From Psychrobacillus sp042944905 (lineage in GTDB: Bacteria; Bacillota; Bacilli; Bacillales_A; Planococcaceae), in the NCBI RefSeq assembly GCF_042944905.1, contig NZ_CP168496.1, forward strand, positions 310,001 through 374,000: a stretch of 64,000 nucleotides of DNA. The letters run 5' to 3'. A program made the translations under genes and the position numbers. Of the stretch, positions 53,019 to 59,971 are shown piece after piece (the stretch's first letter is position 1; every line of letters starts with the position of its first letter). The notes below the pieces were generated by a model, which saw nothing but the letters and a program-made list of their open reading frames with translations, was not told where the DNA came from and ran no database searches.

Positions 53019-54320
53019 TTGAAGACCAGCAGAGGGAGGCTTAGTCAATATAAAATATTACATGCAGAAGAAAGTTTGTCTAATCATCTTCTAGAAAGGG
53101 AGCAATTCTCGAAAGAGTCACTTTTCAAGCTATTAGAAAAGTATAATACGGTTGCTATTAAACCTTCATTTGGTCCTGGTGATCTCACTATCTTATTGGT
53201 AAATAGTCAATATAAAATCATCTCTCAAAATAAAGTAGTAACTTTTACTAATAAAGAAGATATGTATCAATATATAAAACAGAATGAAATGAAACAGAAA
53301 TATTATGTAATTCAACCACGATTTCTTACCTCATTTCTTTTTCAAGGCCCTTCACAATACTTCGTTACTGTTCATCGCAAGTCGTCTTTAGATAAGTGGT
53401 ACTTTGCATCCATAACGGACAATATTAGTTCAGTTGGAAATTTTTTTGATAAGTATTTTCTAAAAAAATACAAAAGCATATCTATTCTTGCGGCTCAAAA
53501 ACTCGGAGAATATTTTCCAGAGTGTAATACGATTGTGATTGAAATCATTTCTGATTTTAAAAGGGGTATATGGATTTATGATACTATCCTACATTTACCA
53601 ATTAGCAAGTGGGATCAATACCAAACACTAAGAGAGGAAAGAGAGATTGCGTCCTTTGTACCTCAGACAAATTTACTTACAAATGCAGTATTTATTAGCT
53701 ATTTAAAGAAATTTAACGAAATTATTATTAAGCCTTGTACCGGCCAACATGGTATAGGTATCGTAAAAGTTAAACGTATTGATCACTCACATTATGAAAT
53801 TCACTCTGGAATAAGGAAGGTGACGAAGCAGAACCTTAATGATACCTATAGATATATCCAAGACATCTGTCAAAATACGAAGGATTATATTATTCAACAA
53901 AGAGTAAAATTGGCGACAATAGATGGTTGTCCAATGGATGTAAGGGTCATTACTCAAAAGGTTTATTCCGCTTGGAATGTAACGGGAAAAATAATTAAAG
54001 TGGCGGGGAAGAATTTTTTCATTACGAATGCAACCCAAAAGTTGTTGTCATTTGATGAAGGAATACAGGATTCGACCATCTCCCATCTGACTAGAGATAG
54101 CCTGGAGGAAGAAATGGATAGAATTTGTACTTTGGCAGCAAGACATCTTTATGAAAAGAATATAAAACTAACAATTATCGGCTTTGACATAGGTATTACA
54201 GATCGAGGTGACATATGGATTATTGAAGGAAATTATACACCGGACCTGTCTATGTTTAAACTGATGGAGGATGAAAAGATGTATATGAATATAATGAATG
54301 CCAGAAAAGAGTTAAGGTGA
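53019..54320 (+). CDS. Tandem YheC/YheD ATP-grasp protein, first half degenerate
   Basis: 433 residues with two YheCD-type halves. The first (~20-205) keeps VAIKPSFGPGDLTILLV but has IWIYDTILHLP where the metal-binding E-x-N motif should be, and is likely inactive. The second (~215-425) has FNEIIIKPCTGQHGIGIVKV, DYIIQQRV, CPMDVRVITQK and DIWIIEGNYTPDLSMF with the metal ligands kept. B. subtilis YheC/YheD are reported spore-coat-associated. TTG start behind GGAGGAGG. It lies between the two MurF-like genes in the same orientation. Confidence 0.83.
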   Translation: MKTSRGRLSQYKILHAEESLSNHLLEREQFSKESLFKLLEKYNTVAIKPSFGPGDLTILLVNSQYKIISQNKVVTFTNKEDMYQYIKQNEMKQKYYVIQPRFLTSFLFQGPSQYFVTVHRKSSLDKWYFASITDNISSVGNFFDKYFLKKYKSISILAAQKLGEYFPECNTIVIEIISDFKRGIWIYDTILHLPISKWDQYQTLREEREIASFVPQTNLLTNAVFISYLKKFNEIIIKPCTGQHGIGIVKVKRIDHSHYEIHSGIRKVTKQNLNDTYRYIQDICQNTKDYIIQQRVKLATIDGCPMDVRVITQKVYSAWNVTGKIIKVAGKNFFITNATQKLLSFDEGIQDSTISHLTRDSLEEEMDRICTLAARHLYEKNIKLTIIGFDIGITDRGDIWIIEGNYTPDLSMFKLMEDEKMYMNIMNARKELR

Positions 54321-54400
54321 TTTAAATACCAGTTCCAATAGGTATACCCAATCATCAAGAAATTACTTTTCATACTATACAGGGGGAAGGGGGAGTACTA

Positions 54401-55789
54401 TTGAAACCTTTACGTGTAAAAGACATTCGGAACTTGCTTCAAGGTGAATTAATATGTGGTTCCGAACTTTGGGATGTAAGAGAAGCTATTTATTATAATC
54501 GGCATGATCTTACAAAGCGAAATTCGCTAATGTTTGTTAGCAGAAGTGATGCTGTTAACTGGAATGAAATAAATAATAAGGGACCTTCTCTTGTGATTAC
54601 TGATAAACCTTTCTCAGAATTGAAAAATGCTCTATCGAATACTTCGGTCATTAAAGTTAAGAGTCTTGTACAGGCTTACTGGAAATTCATGGATTATTAT
54701 CGAAATCTATTTCAAATACCTGTCGTTGCAATAACAGGAACATGCGGAAAAACAACTACAAAAGAGATGATTAAACATATTTTAAGTAAAGACTGGAATG
54801 TCCAGGCATCTATTAGTAGTAAGAATGAGCCACGCCAATCGTTACCATATTTGACGGGTATCGATGAAAATACAAAAGCTGCTATATTTGAACTTGGATT
54901 GGGGAATTCAGGTAATATTAAACACCAATGTATGATTTATCAGCCTACAATCGGAATCATTACAAATATTGGTGTTCATCATTTAGATGGTTGTGGAAAT
55001 CTAGAAGGATATATAAAGGCAAAGTCAGAAATAGTCGATGGGATAAAAAAAGACGGTACATTAATTTTGAATGCGGATGATACGAATACTAAAAAGGTTC
55101 CTTTGCATTCGTTTAAAGGGAAGATTATCTATTTTGGGGAAAGTTTAAAGTCTGATTTTAGAGCTTCTAATATTAGATTCATTAAAAATGGAATGGATTT
55201 TCAGATACACTTTTCCAATAAAAAGTATAAAGCTTTTATTCCAGGGTATGGTGAACATCAAGTATATAACGCACTTGCTGCACTCGCTGCTGTAAACGAA
55301 ATGGGAATGGATATTCGTGAAGCTATCTCACGGTTAGCGACGTTTAAAAATATGTCGAGACATTTAGAATTTTCGAACGGGATTGGCGGAAGTACAATCA
55401 TCGACGATACGTGGACAAATAATCCTACTTCAGTCGAGGCTGCATTAAAGGTACTAGATTCAATAGGACCAGGTAAAAATGTCATTCTAGTACTGGGGGA
55501 TATTAAGAGATTAGGAAACTTTGAAAAAAAATATCACGCTGAAATCGGTAGTCTTGTTGCAAAAAGAAATATTCACACGTTGATTACAATCGGAAGTAAG
55601 GCAGAAGAAATAGCTAGAAAGGCGATAGAAGAAGGATCGAAAGCAGATGTTCATATGTTTAAGGACGTCCAAGGAGTGATGGAAGTTCTTAAACCAAAGT
55701 TAGATACTCAAGCAATTTTGCTCATTAAGGGACCCATGTCAAGTCGATCCATGATTGATTTTGCAAATAAATTAAAAAAAAATAGTTAA
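54401..55789 (+). CDS. MurF-like ligase 2
   Basis: 462 residues, close paralog of the ligase at 51480. N-domain LRVKDIRNLLQGELICGSELWDVREAIYYN; P-loop ITGTCGKTTTKEMI (~111-123); FELGLGNSGNI; ITNIGVHHLDGCGNLEGYIKAKSEI; GYGEHQVYNALAALAAVNEMG; C-domain IDDTWTNNPTSVEAALKVL, nearer to the MurF DxYNANPxS than its paralog. Start TTG at 54401 with a GGGGGA-rich ribosome site. A strong bidirectional terminator follows. Probably adds an amino acid or dipeptide to a carboxyl acceptor; the acceptor is unknown. Confidence 0.85.
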   Translation: MKPLRVKDIRNLLQGELICGSELWDVREAIYYNRHDLTKRNSLMFVSRSDAVNWNEINNKGPSLVITDKPFSELKNALSNTSVIKVKSLVQAYWKFMDYYRNLFQIPVVAITGTCGKTTTKEMIKHILSKDWNVQASISSKNEPRQSLPYLTGIDENTKAAIFELGLGNSGNIKHQCMIYQPTIGIITNIGVHHLDGCGNLEGYIKAKSEIVDGIKKDGTLILNADDTNTKKVPLHSFKGKIIYFGESLKSDFRASNIRFIKNGMDFQIHFSNKKYKAFIPGYGEHQVYNALAALAAVNEMGMDIREAISRLATFKNMSRHLEFSNGIGGSTIIDDTWTNNPTSVEAALKVLDSIGPGKNVILVLGDIKRLGNFEKKYHAEIGSLVAKRNIHTLITIGSKAEEIARKAIEEGSKADVHMFKDVQGVMEVLKPKLDTQAILLIKGPMSSRSMIDFANKLKKNS

Positions 55790-55795
55790 ATCATG

Positions 55796-55837
55796 AAAAA
55801 GAAGCATTCCCGCAATATGCGGTGAATGCTTCTTTTT
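55796..55837. terminator. Bidirectional terminator between MurF-like 2 and the P60 gene
   Basis: AAAAAGAAGCATTC pairs with GAATGCTTCTTTTT around an inner CCGCAATATGCGG hairpin, with A and T runs on both sides. Confidence 0.92.
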
Positions 55838-55849
55838 CAAATCACTAAC

Positions 55850-56782
55850 TTACAAAACACGTTTTGCAGTAATGTAATGCTGATTATAATAATCAACAAA
55901 TAGTACTCTTGATAGGATTCCACTTGAATTTGGAAGGATGATTCGATAATCACCTGCATAGATCGCCATCATAGATGGTGTTTTTGATCCTATGACACTA
56001 TTAAAAAAGATTAGATCACCTTTCTTTAAGTTTGCACGCGAAACAGTGGTACCTTTATTCATTAGGTCTTTCAAATTAGTCGTTCCTAAGTTTACACCAT
56101 TTGCTTTATATACATAGTCGACAAAACCAGTGGGAGTAAAACTTAATGATGATGCATTATTCACGCTACCCATCTTTGCTTTCCCAATTAGACTATATGC
56201 TTTTGTGACAACGTTTTCCCCTTTAGTTGCTGGATTTGCGGGAAGTAGAGTTGGTAACACTCTACGTGCTGTTACATAATTGTCAGTATAGTATGGTTTA
56301 CTATTTAAATCTGAAATGACAATATTTTGTTTCGAGTCAGCCATATGAATTACTTTATTGTCCCCAATATACATAGCAACATGATCCGGATCAGTACCTG
56401 TAGTCTTACTTCTAAAGAATAATAAATCCCCTTTTTGTAATTGATTTCTGGCAACATAAGACCCTTGTTGCATCATATAATCTTCGTTATATGTCCCAAG
56501 ATCTACTCCATTTTTCTCGAAAATGTACATTAGAAAACTTGCACATGAAAATTTGTAAGGATAAGTTGGCTTGTACACAGTATTACTGTAAGTAGCCTTC
56601 CCTATTAAACTCTTCCCAGTTTGAATTAATTGATCTGCTTTAGCTTCTACTGCTTGTTGGTTATTCTGCACATTAATTGTTGCAGCCGAGGCTTTGATTG
56701 GATGAATAGTCGTAGGAGTAACCCCTAGCGTCCCAAAACCGATAATGACTGATAGTGTAGTTGCAACGAAACGTTTTTTCAT
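55850..56782 (-). CDS. Secreted protein with two NlpC/P60 domains
   Basis: 310 residues: signal peptide (1-33, ending KASAA), then two NlpC/P60 domains. Domain 1 (~50-175) keeps the catalytic Cys in YKFSCASFLMYIF (~80) and His in DPDHVAMYIGD (~137). Domain 2 (~190-310) has Thr for Cys (FTPTGFVDYVYK) and Met for the His position (PSMMAIYAGD), so it looks inactive and may bind substrate. P60 enzymes cut gamma-D-glutamyl bonds in peptides of peptidoglycan or polyglutamate. AGGAGG precedes the ATG. Convergent with the Mur-like cluster. Confidence 0.87.
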   Translation of the reverse strand: MKKRFVATTLSVIIGFGTLGVTPTTIHPIKASAATINVQNNQQAVEAKADQLIQTGKSLIGKATYSNTVYKPTYPYKFSCASFLMYIFEKNGVDLGTYNEDYMMQQGSYVARNQLQKGDLLFFRSKTTGTDPDHVAMYIGDNKVIHMADSKQNIVISDLNSKPYYTDNYVTARRVLPTLLPANPATKGENVVTKAYSLIGKAKMGSVNNASSLSFTPTGFVDYVYKANGVNLGTTNLKDLMNKGTTVSRANLKKGDLIFFNSVIGSKTPSMMAIYAGDYRIILPNSSGILSRVLFVDYYNQHYITAKRVL

Positions 56783-56955
56783 CGTATACCTCCTGAATTT
56801 TTTTATTTTGTTACTTGCACCGATTTTAGCATGTAAAAGTAGAAGAACTGGAAGGGAAGTTATTCCAAGTAATGTTGCAAGATGCTCTAATCCTTGTCAC
56901 TATTACGTTCACCAAGGTAATTTACAGTTTGATTACAAATATTACAGAGGACCGG

Positions 56956-56985
56956 TGAATAAATATGACAAAATAGGTCATGCTA
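56956..56985 (+). promoter_or_regulatory. Sigma-G-like promoter of the YhcN-type gene
   Basis: TGAATA (56956-56961), 17 bp, CATGCTA (56979-56985). Consensus for forespore sigma-G is about TGAATA-17/18-CATACTA, so there is one mismatch. It lies 32 bases upstream of the start codon. Confidence 0.6.
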
Positions 56986-57017
56986 ACCTCATGGAGTTAA
57001 ATAAAGGAGGATTTTCA

Positions 57018-57536
57018 TTGAGTAAAATACTACAAATATCTATAACATTGCTTCTTATTAGTTCGCTAGTGGGATGTGGAACAAACAAGAATGCTGATAA
57101 AACCAAAACAGATGTAAATAAAACTACAACTGAAACACCTGCTGAAACTAACACAACTACCACTACGAACGAAACGGTTAATACCGATGTAAATGGAAAT
57201 AATGATCATAAGTTGGAACTAGCGGATGATGTAGCAGATGAAATTACAAAAATGAAGGAAGTAGAGAGTGCAAATGTTATCGTCACGGATAAAAATGCCT
57301 ATATAGCTGTTATGCTTAAAAAAGGTGTTAGTGATAGTGAGGCACTTGAGACTAAGATTGCAGATCAAGCAAGAGCTACACATGCTGATTTTAAAAATGT
57401 ATACGTATCAACTAATCCTGATTTTGTAAAACAATTTACTGAATACGGAGAAAAGATTAGAGCAAACCAGCCGGTAGAAGGGTTTTTTAAAGAATTTTCC
57501 GATACAATAAAAAGAGTTTTTCCTGATGCACATTAA
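57018..57536 (+). CDS. Sporulation lipoprotein, YhcN/YlaJ family
   Basis: 172 residues. Lipoprotein signal with lipobox SSLVGC (Cys ~22), a long Thr/Asn/Glu-rich linker (25-65), and a YhcN/YlaJ domain (~70-172): ADDVADEITKMKEVESANVIVTDKNAYIAVMLK, the NVYVSTNPDFVKQF segment and a C-terminal helix. YhcN proteins are made in the forespore and sit at the inner spore membrane. TTG start, seven bases after AAAGGAGG. The frame is open 91 codons further upstream to 56745, but the promoter and ribosome site argue for 57018. Confidence 0.85.
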   Translation: MSKILQISITLLLISSLVGCGTNKNADKTKTDVNKTTTETPAETNTTTTTNETVNTDVNGNNDHKLELADDVADEITKMKEVESANVIVTDKNAYIAVMLKKGVSDSEALETKIADQARATHADFKNVYVSTNPDFVKQFTEYGEKIRANQPVEGFFKEFSDTIKRVFPDAH

Positions 57537-57562
57537 CCTATACTAAGTGGAAGCAATTTCCG

Positions 57563-57591
57563 TTGATAAAAAATTGAAAAGGGTTTATTAT
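57563..57591 (+). promoter_or_regulatory. Promoter of the candidate small RNA
   Basis: TTGATA (57563-57568), 17 bp, TATTAT (57586-57591), placing the start of transcription near 57598 where the folded region begins. Confidence 0.6.
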
Positions 57592-57597
57592 ATTCAC

Positions 57598-57837
57598 ATA
57601 GGCTGCATTGTACGTATGGATATTAAGTTTTAACCTTTATGCTGTAACAGGGAGTTTTATATAGAAGTTGGAATGACATGCCTCATTCTCTTTGGACAAT
57701 GAGGACAGGCAGGATAACTTTTGCGAACACCCACTTTGAGGAGTGGTGGTTTAAAACTTTCTTATTAGAGTACGGCAAAAGCGGCTTACTAAATATAAAT
57801 ATTAAATGACCGGTTTCCATTGGGAGCCGGTCTTTTT
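57598..57837 (+). ncRNA. Candidate structured small RNA, about 240 nt
   Basis: No ORF with a ribosome site; a promoter ends just upstream and a terminator closes it. Nested long-range pairings: TAGGCTGC (57599-57606)/GCGGCTTA (57781-57788); TTG-TAC (57608-57613)/GTA-cgg-CAA (57770-57778); AAGTTTTAACC (57625-57635)/GGTTTAAAACTT (57748-57759). Inside lie AAGTT (57665)/AACTT (57716) around a CCTCATT/AATGAGG hairpin (57681-57704), then CACCCACT/AGTGGTG (57728-57748). I do not recognise it as 6S, SRP, RNase P or tmRNA. It lies between a spore lipoprotein gene and a LysR gene. Confidence 0.5.
57808..57837 (+). terminator. Terminator of the candidate small RNA
   Basis: GACCGG-t-TTCC-att-GGGA-g-CCGGTC followed by TTTTTG. 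It lies 270 bases past the YhcN-type gene, too far to be only its own terminator. Confidence 0.85.
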
Positions 57838-57927
57838 GTGTGAAAATAAGAGTGTATATAAAATTAAACTGTAGTAAATCGAATGTTTATGGTGTGTTTT
57901 TGTATTAGCCATGAGTAATGCTATTAG

Positions 57928-57992
57928 TGTAGTTGAAGTGCAGTCCAAAGCACTCGAGAAAAGTTGGTTAAAAAGTGCACATGCGCTTTTCA
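57928..57992. repeat. Family-1 repeat, 3' end fragment
   Basis: GTCCAAAGCACTCGAGAAAAG and AAAGTGCACATGCGCTTTTCATA match the last 60 bases of the family-1 element. All else is missing. Confidence 0.5.
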
Positions 57993-57998
57993 TATGTA

Positions 57999-58880
57999 TT
58001 AATTAAAAAATGCATTCGTTTTATTAATAAAAGCATGGATTGCTGGGGATACATAACGATTTTTTAAAAAAGTTAAATATACAATTCGATTTACTCCAGC
58101 GGAATCAACAGGACGTTTAACAATGGATAGATCCTGAGGTCCTTGTAGATAATTTTCGGGTATTAAGGTAACGCCAATATTTTCACGCACCAAACTTAAA
58201 GCCGTTTCAAATCGTTCAATCTCATATTTTATTATTGGTTTTATACCTTCCATATCAAATGCATTTAGCACATCTTGCCTTGTTTGGAACCCTTCACTAC
58301 TAATAATGAACGCTTCTTCAGTCAAATCCTTCAATGTAATTGATTCGTGTTTCACGAGTGGGTGGTTAACATGAAGTAATAATACGAGCTTCTCGTGGTA
58401 CAAAGGAATCGTTGTAATATCATCTTCTTGGATATACTGATTTGTAATAATTAAGTGTGTTTCATAGTTTCTTAATGAATTTTTAACGTCGGCACCGCTT
58501 AAAACCTCCGTTAATTTTATCCGAACATCGGGAAATTCCTGAATGTATTGAAGAATTACTTTGGGAATCCAGTGTTTTACCGACTCGATCATTCCAATCT
58601 GTAACTCTCCCTTCCCAATGTGCTTTACCTCAATCATCTCTTTTTTTACAATATCCATTTCCAATAATAGATGTACTGCTCTTGTATATAATATCTGACC
58701 CGCTTCTGTTATTCCTATATTCCTTGTATTACGTTCGAGAAGTTGAAATCCTAATTCACTTTCCAAATTTTTTATTGCATTACTTAGTGATGGTTGAGAA
58801 ATATGAAGGATTTGTGCTGCTTTGGAAAAACTCATTTGATCGACAATCGTCACAAAATATGAAAGTTGCTTTAAGTCCAC
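57999..58880 (-). CDS. LysR-family transcription regulator
   Basis: 293 residues: winged helix (1-60; MDLKQLSYFVTIVDQMSFSKAAQILHISQPSLSNAIKNLESELGFQLLERN) and a two-lobed effector domain (90-290). It is divergent from hutG with a ~130-bp shared control region, the standard layout for a LysR protein acting on its neighbour. Effector is unknown; an intermediate such as formiminoglutamate or glutamate is plausible from context. GTG at 58880 is preferred (AGAGGTG upstream, aligns the N-terminus); TTG or GTG further up are possible. Confidence 0.87.
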   Translation of the reverse strand: MDLKQLSYFVTIVDQMSFSKAAQILHISQPSLSNAIKNLESELGFQLLERNTRNIGITEAGQILYTRAVHLLLEMDIVKKEMIEVKHIGKGELQIGMIESVKHWIPKVILQYIQEFPDVRIKLTEVLSGADVKNSLRNYETHLIITNQYIQEDDITTIPLYHEKLVLLLHVNHPLVKHESITLKDLTEEAFIISSEGFQTRQDVLNAFDMEGIKPIIKYEIERFETALSLVRENIGVTLIPENYLQGPQDLSIVKRPVDSAGVNRIVYLTFLKNRYVSPAIHAFINKTNAFFN

Positions 58881-58901
58881 CAATATCACCTCTTATTATT
58901 T

Positions 58902-58981
58902 ATAGTGTAAAGCTATGATTTTATATCAATTATATATTAGAAATTATAAATATGTTCCTATATAATATAGAAAATATAAAT
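58902..58981. promoter_or_regulatory. LysR-type control region
   Basis: Holds ATAG-N7-CTAT (58902-58916, a T-N11-A palindrome typical of LysR sites) and a 14-base direct repeat TAGAAATTATAAAT/TAGAAAATATAAAT at 58938 and 58968, 30 bases apart (about three helix turns). Both features fit regulator binding between the divergent genes. Confidence 0.45.
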
Positions 58982-59008
58982 TCTAATAGTTCAGAAGGGA
59001 TGAGTAGC

Positions 59009-59971
59009 TTGATTAACGAAGTTAAAGAAGGCATTTGGTCGGGGCGTACCGATCATCTTGAAAATAGATCGAGTTTTCGATATCACCAAATAATACAGTT
59101 ACCTGAAGTAGAAGATTACAAGTCTAATGGGGAAACATGTGTCATTTTAGGTTTTGAAAGTGAAGAAGGAGTCCGACGAAACAAAGGAAATATAGGTGCA
59201 GCGAAAGCTCCAAATGCACTACGTTCAGAATTAGCTAAATTACCATGGAAATTGCCTCTAGAAAAGCATCTTGCGGATATTGGAACGATTGCATGTAGAG
59301 ATGAAAATTTAGAAACAGCACAGGAACAACTTGGTGAAGTTGTTACTAAAATTTTGAGTAAAAAAATGACACCGATCATTCTTGGTGGAGGACATGAAAC
59401 CGCTTACGGACATTATCTTGGTGTTCGAAACTATATTGGCAAGCAAGCGAAACTAGGGATTATTAATATAGATGCCCACTTTGACTTACGTTCATACGAT
59501 GAACAAACTTCTTCTGGCACAATGTTTAAACAAATACTCGACCAGGATGAAAATTGTAGCTATTTTGTAGCAGGTATTCAACGTTATGGAAATACACAAG
59601 AATTATTTGATCGAGCAGATGAATTGGGAGCAACTTATATTCTGGAAGAAAGTATGAAAATAAGTGAAATGGATCATGTGAACGCAAGAAGTAATGATTT
59701 TATTAGCCAACACGATTATATAATGATTACTTTATGCACAGATGTACTTAATGCTGCTTTTGCGCCAGGTGTAAGCGCTTCATCGCCATTTGGGTTGGAT
59801 CCAAGCATTGTACGGTCTATTATCCGCAATGTTACTGCCAATGAAAAAACGCTATCATTTGATATTTCAGAAGTAAATCCTCTATTGGATGAAAATAACC
59901 GCACTGTAAAGCTTGGTGCATATTTAATAAACGAAGCAATTACATCATTTTTAGGGAGGAATATTAAATGA
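59009..59971 (+). CDS. hutG: Formiminoglutamase
   Basis: 320-residue manganese enzyme of the ureohydrolase fold that splits N-formimino-L-glutamate into glutamate and formamide, last step of one histidine degradation route. Metal ligands: His in LGGGHETAYG, the NIDAHFDLR set (Asp, His, Asp) and Asp in CTDVLNAAFAPGVSAS, where HutG proteins carry CLDVL-A--APGVSA. TTG at 59009 is nine bases after AGAAGGG; the ATG at 59000 abuts that site. No other hut gene is near; gltS overlaps the end by 4 bases. Confidence 0.88.
   Translation: MINEVKEGIWSGRTDHLENRSSFRYHQIIQLPEVEDYKSNGETCVILGFESEEGVRRNKGNIGAAKAPNALRSELAKLPWKLPLEKHLADIGTIACRDENLETAQEQLGEVVTKILSKKMTPIILGGGHETAYGHYLGVRNYIGKQAKLGIINIDAHFDLRSYDEQTSSGTMFKQILDQDENCSYFVAGIQRYGNTQELFDRADELGATYILEESMKISEMDHVNARSNDFISQHDYIMITLCTDVLNAAFAPGVSASSPFGLDPSIVRSIIRNVTANEKTLSFDISEVNPLLDENNRTVKLGAYLINEAITSFLGRNIK

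Noticed and set aside
56745..57017. N-terminal extension of the YhcN-type protein
   Set aside because: It overlaps the start of the divergent P60 gene. The lipobox, TTG with AAAGGAGG, and sigma-G-like promoter all point to 57018.
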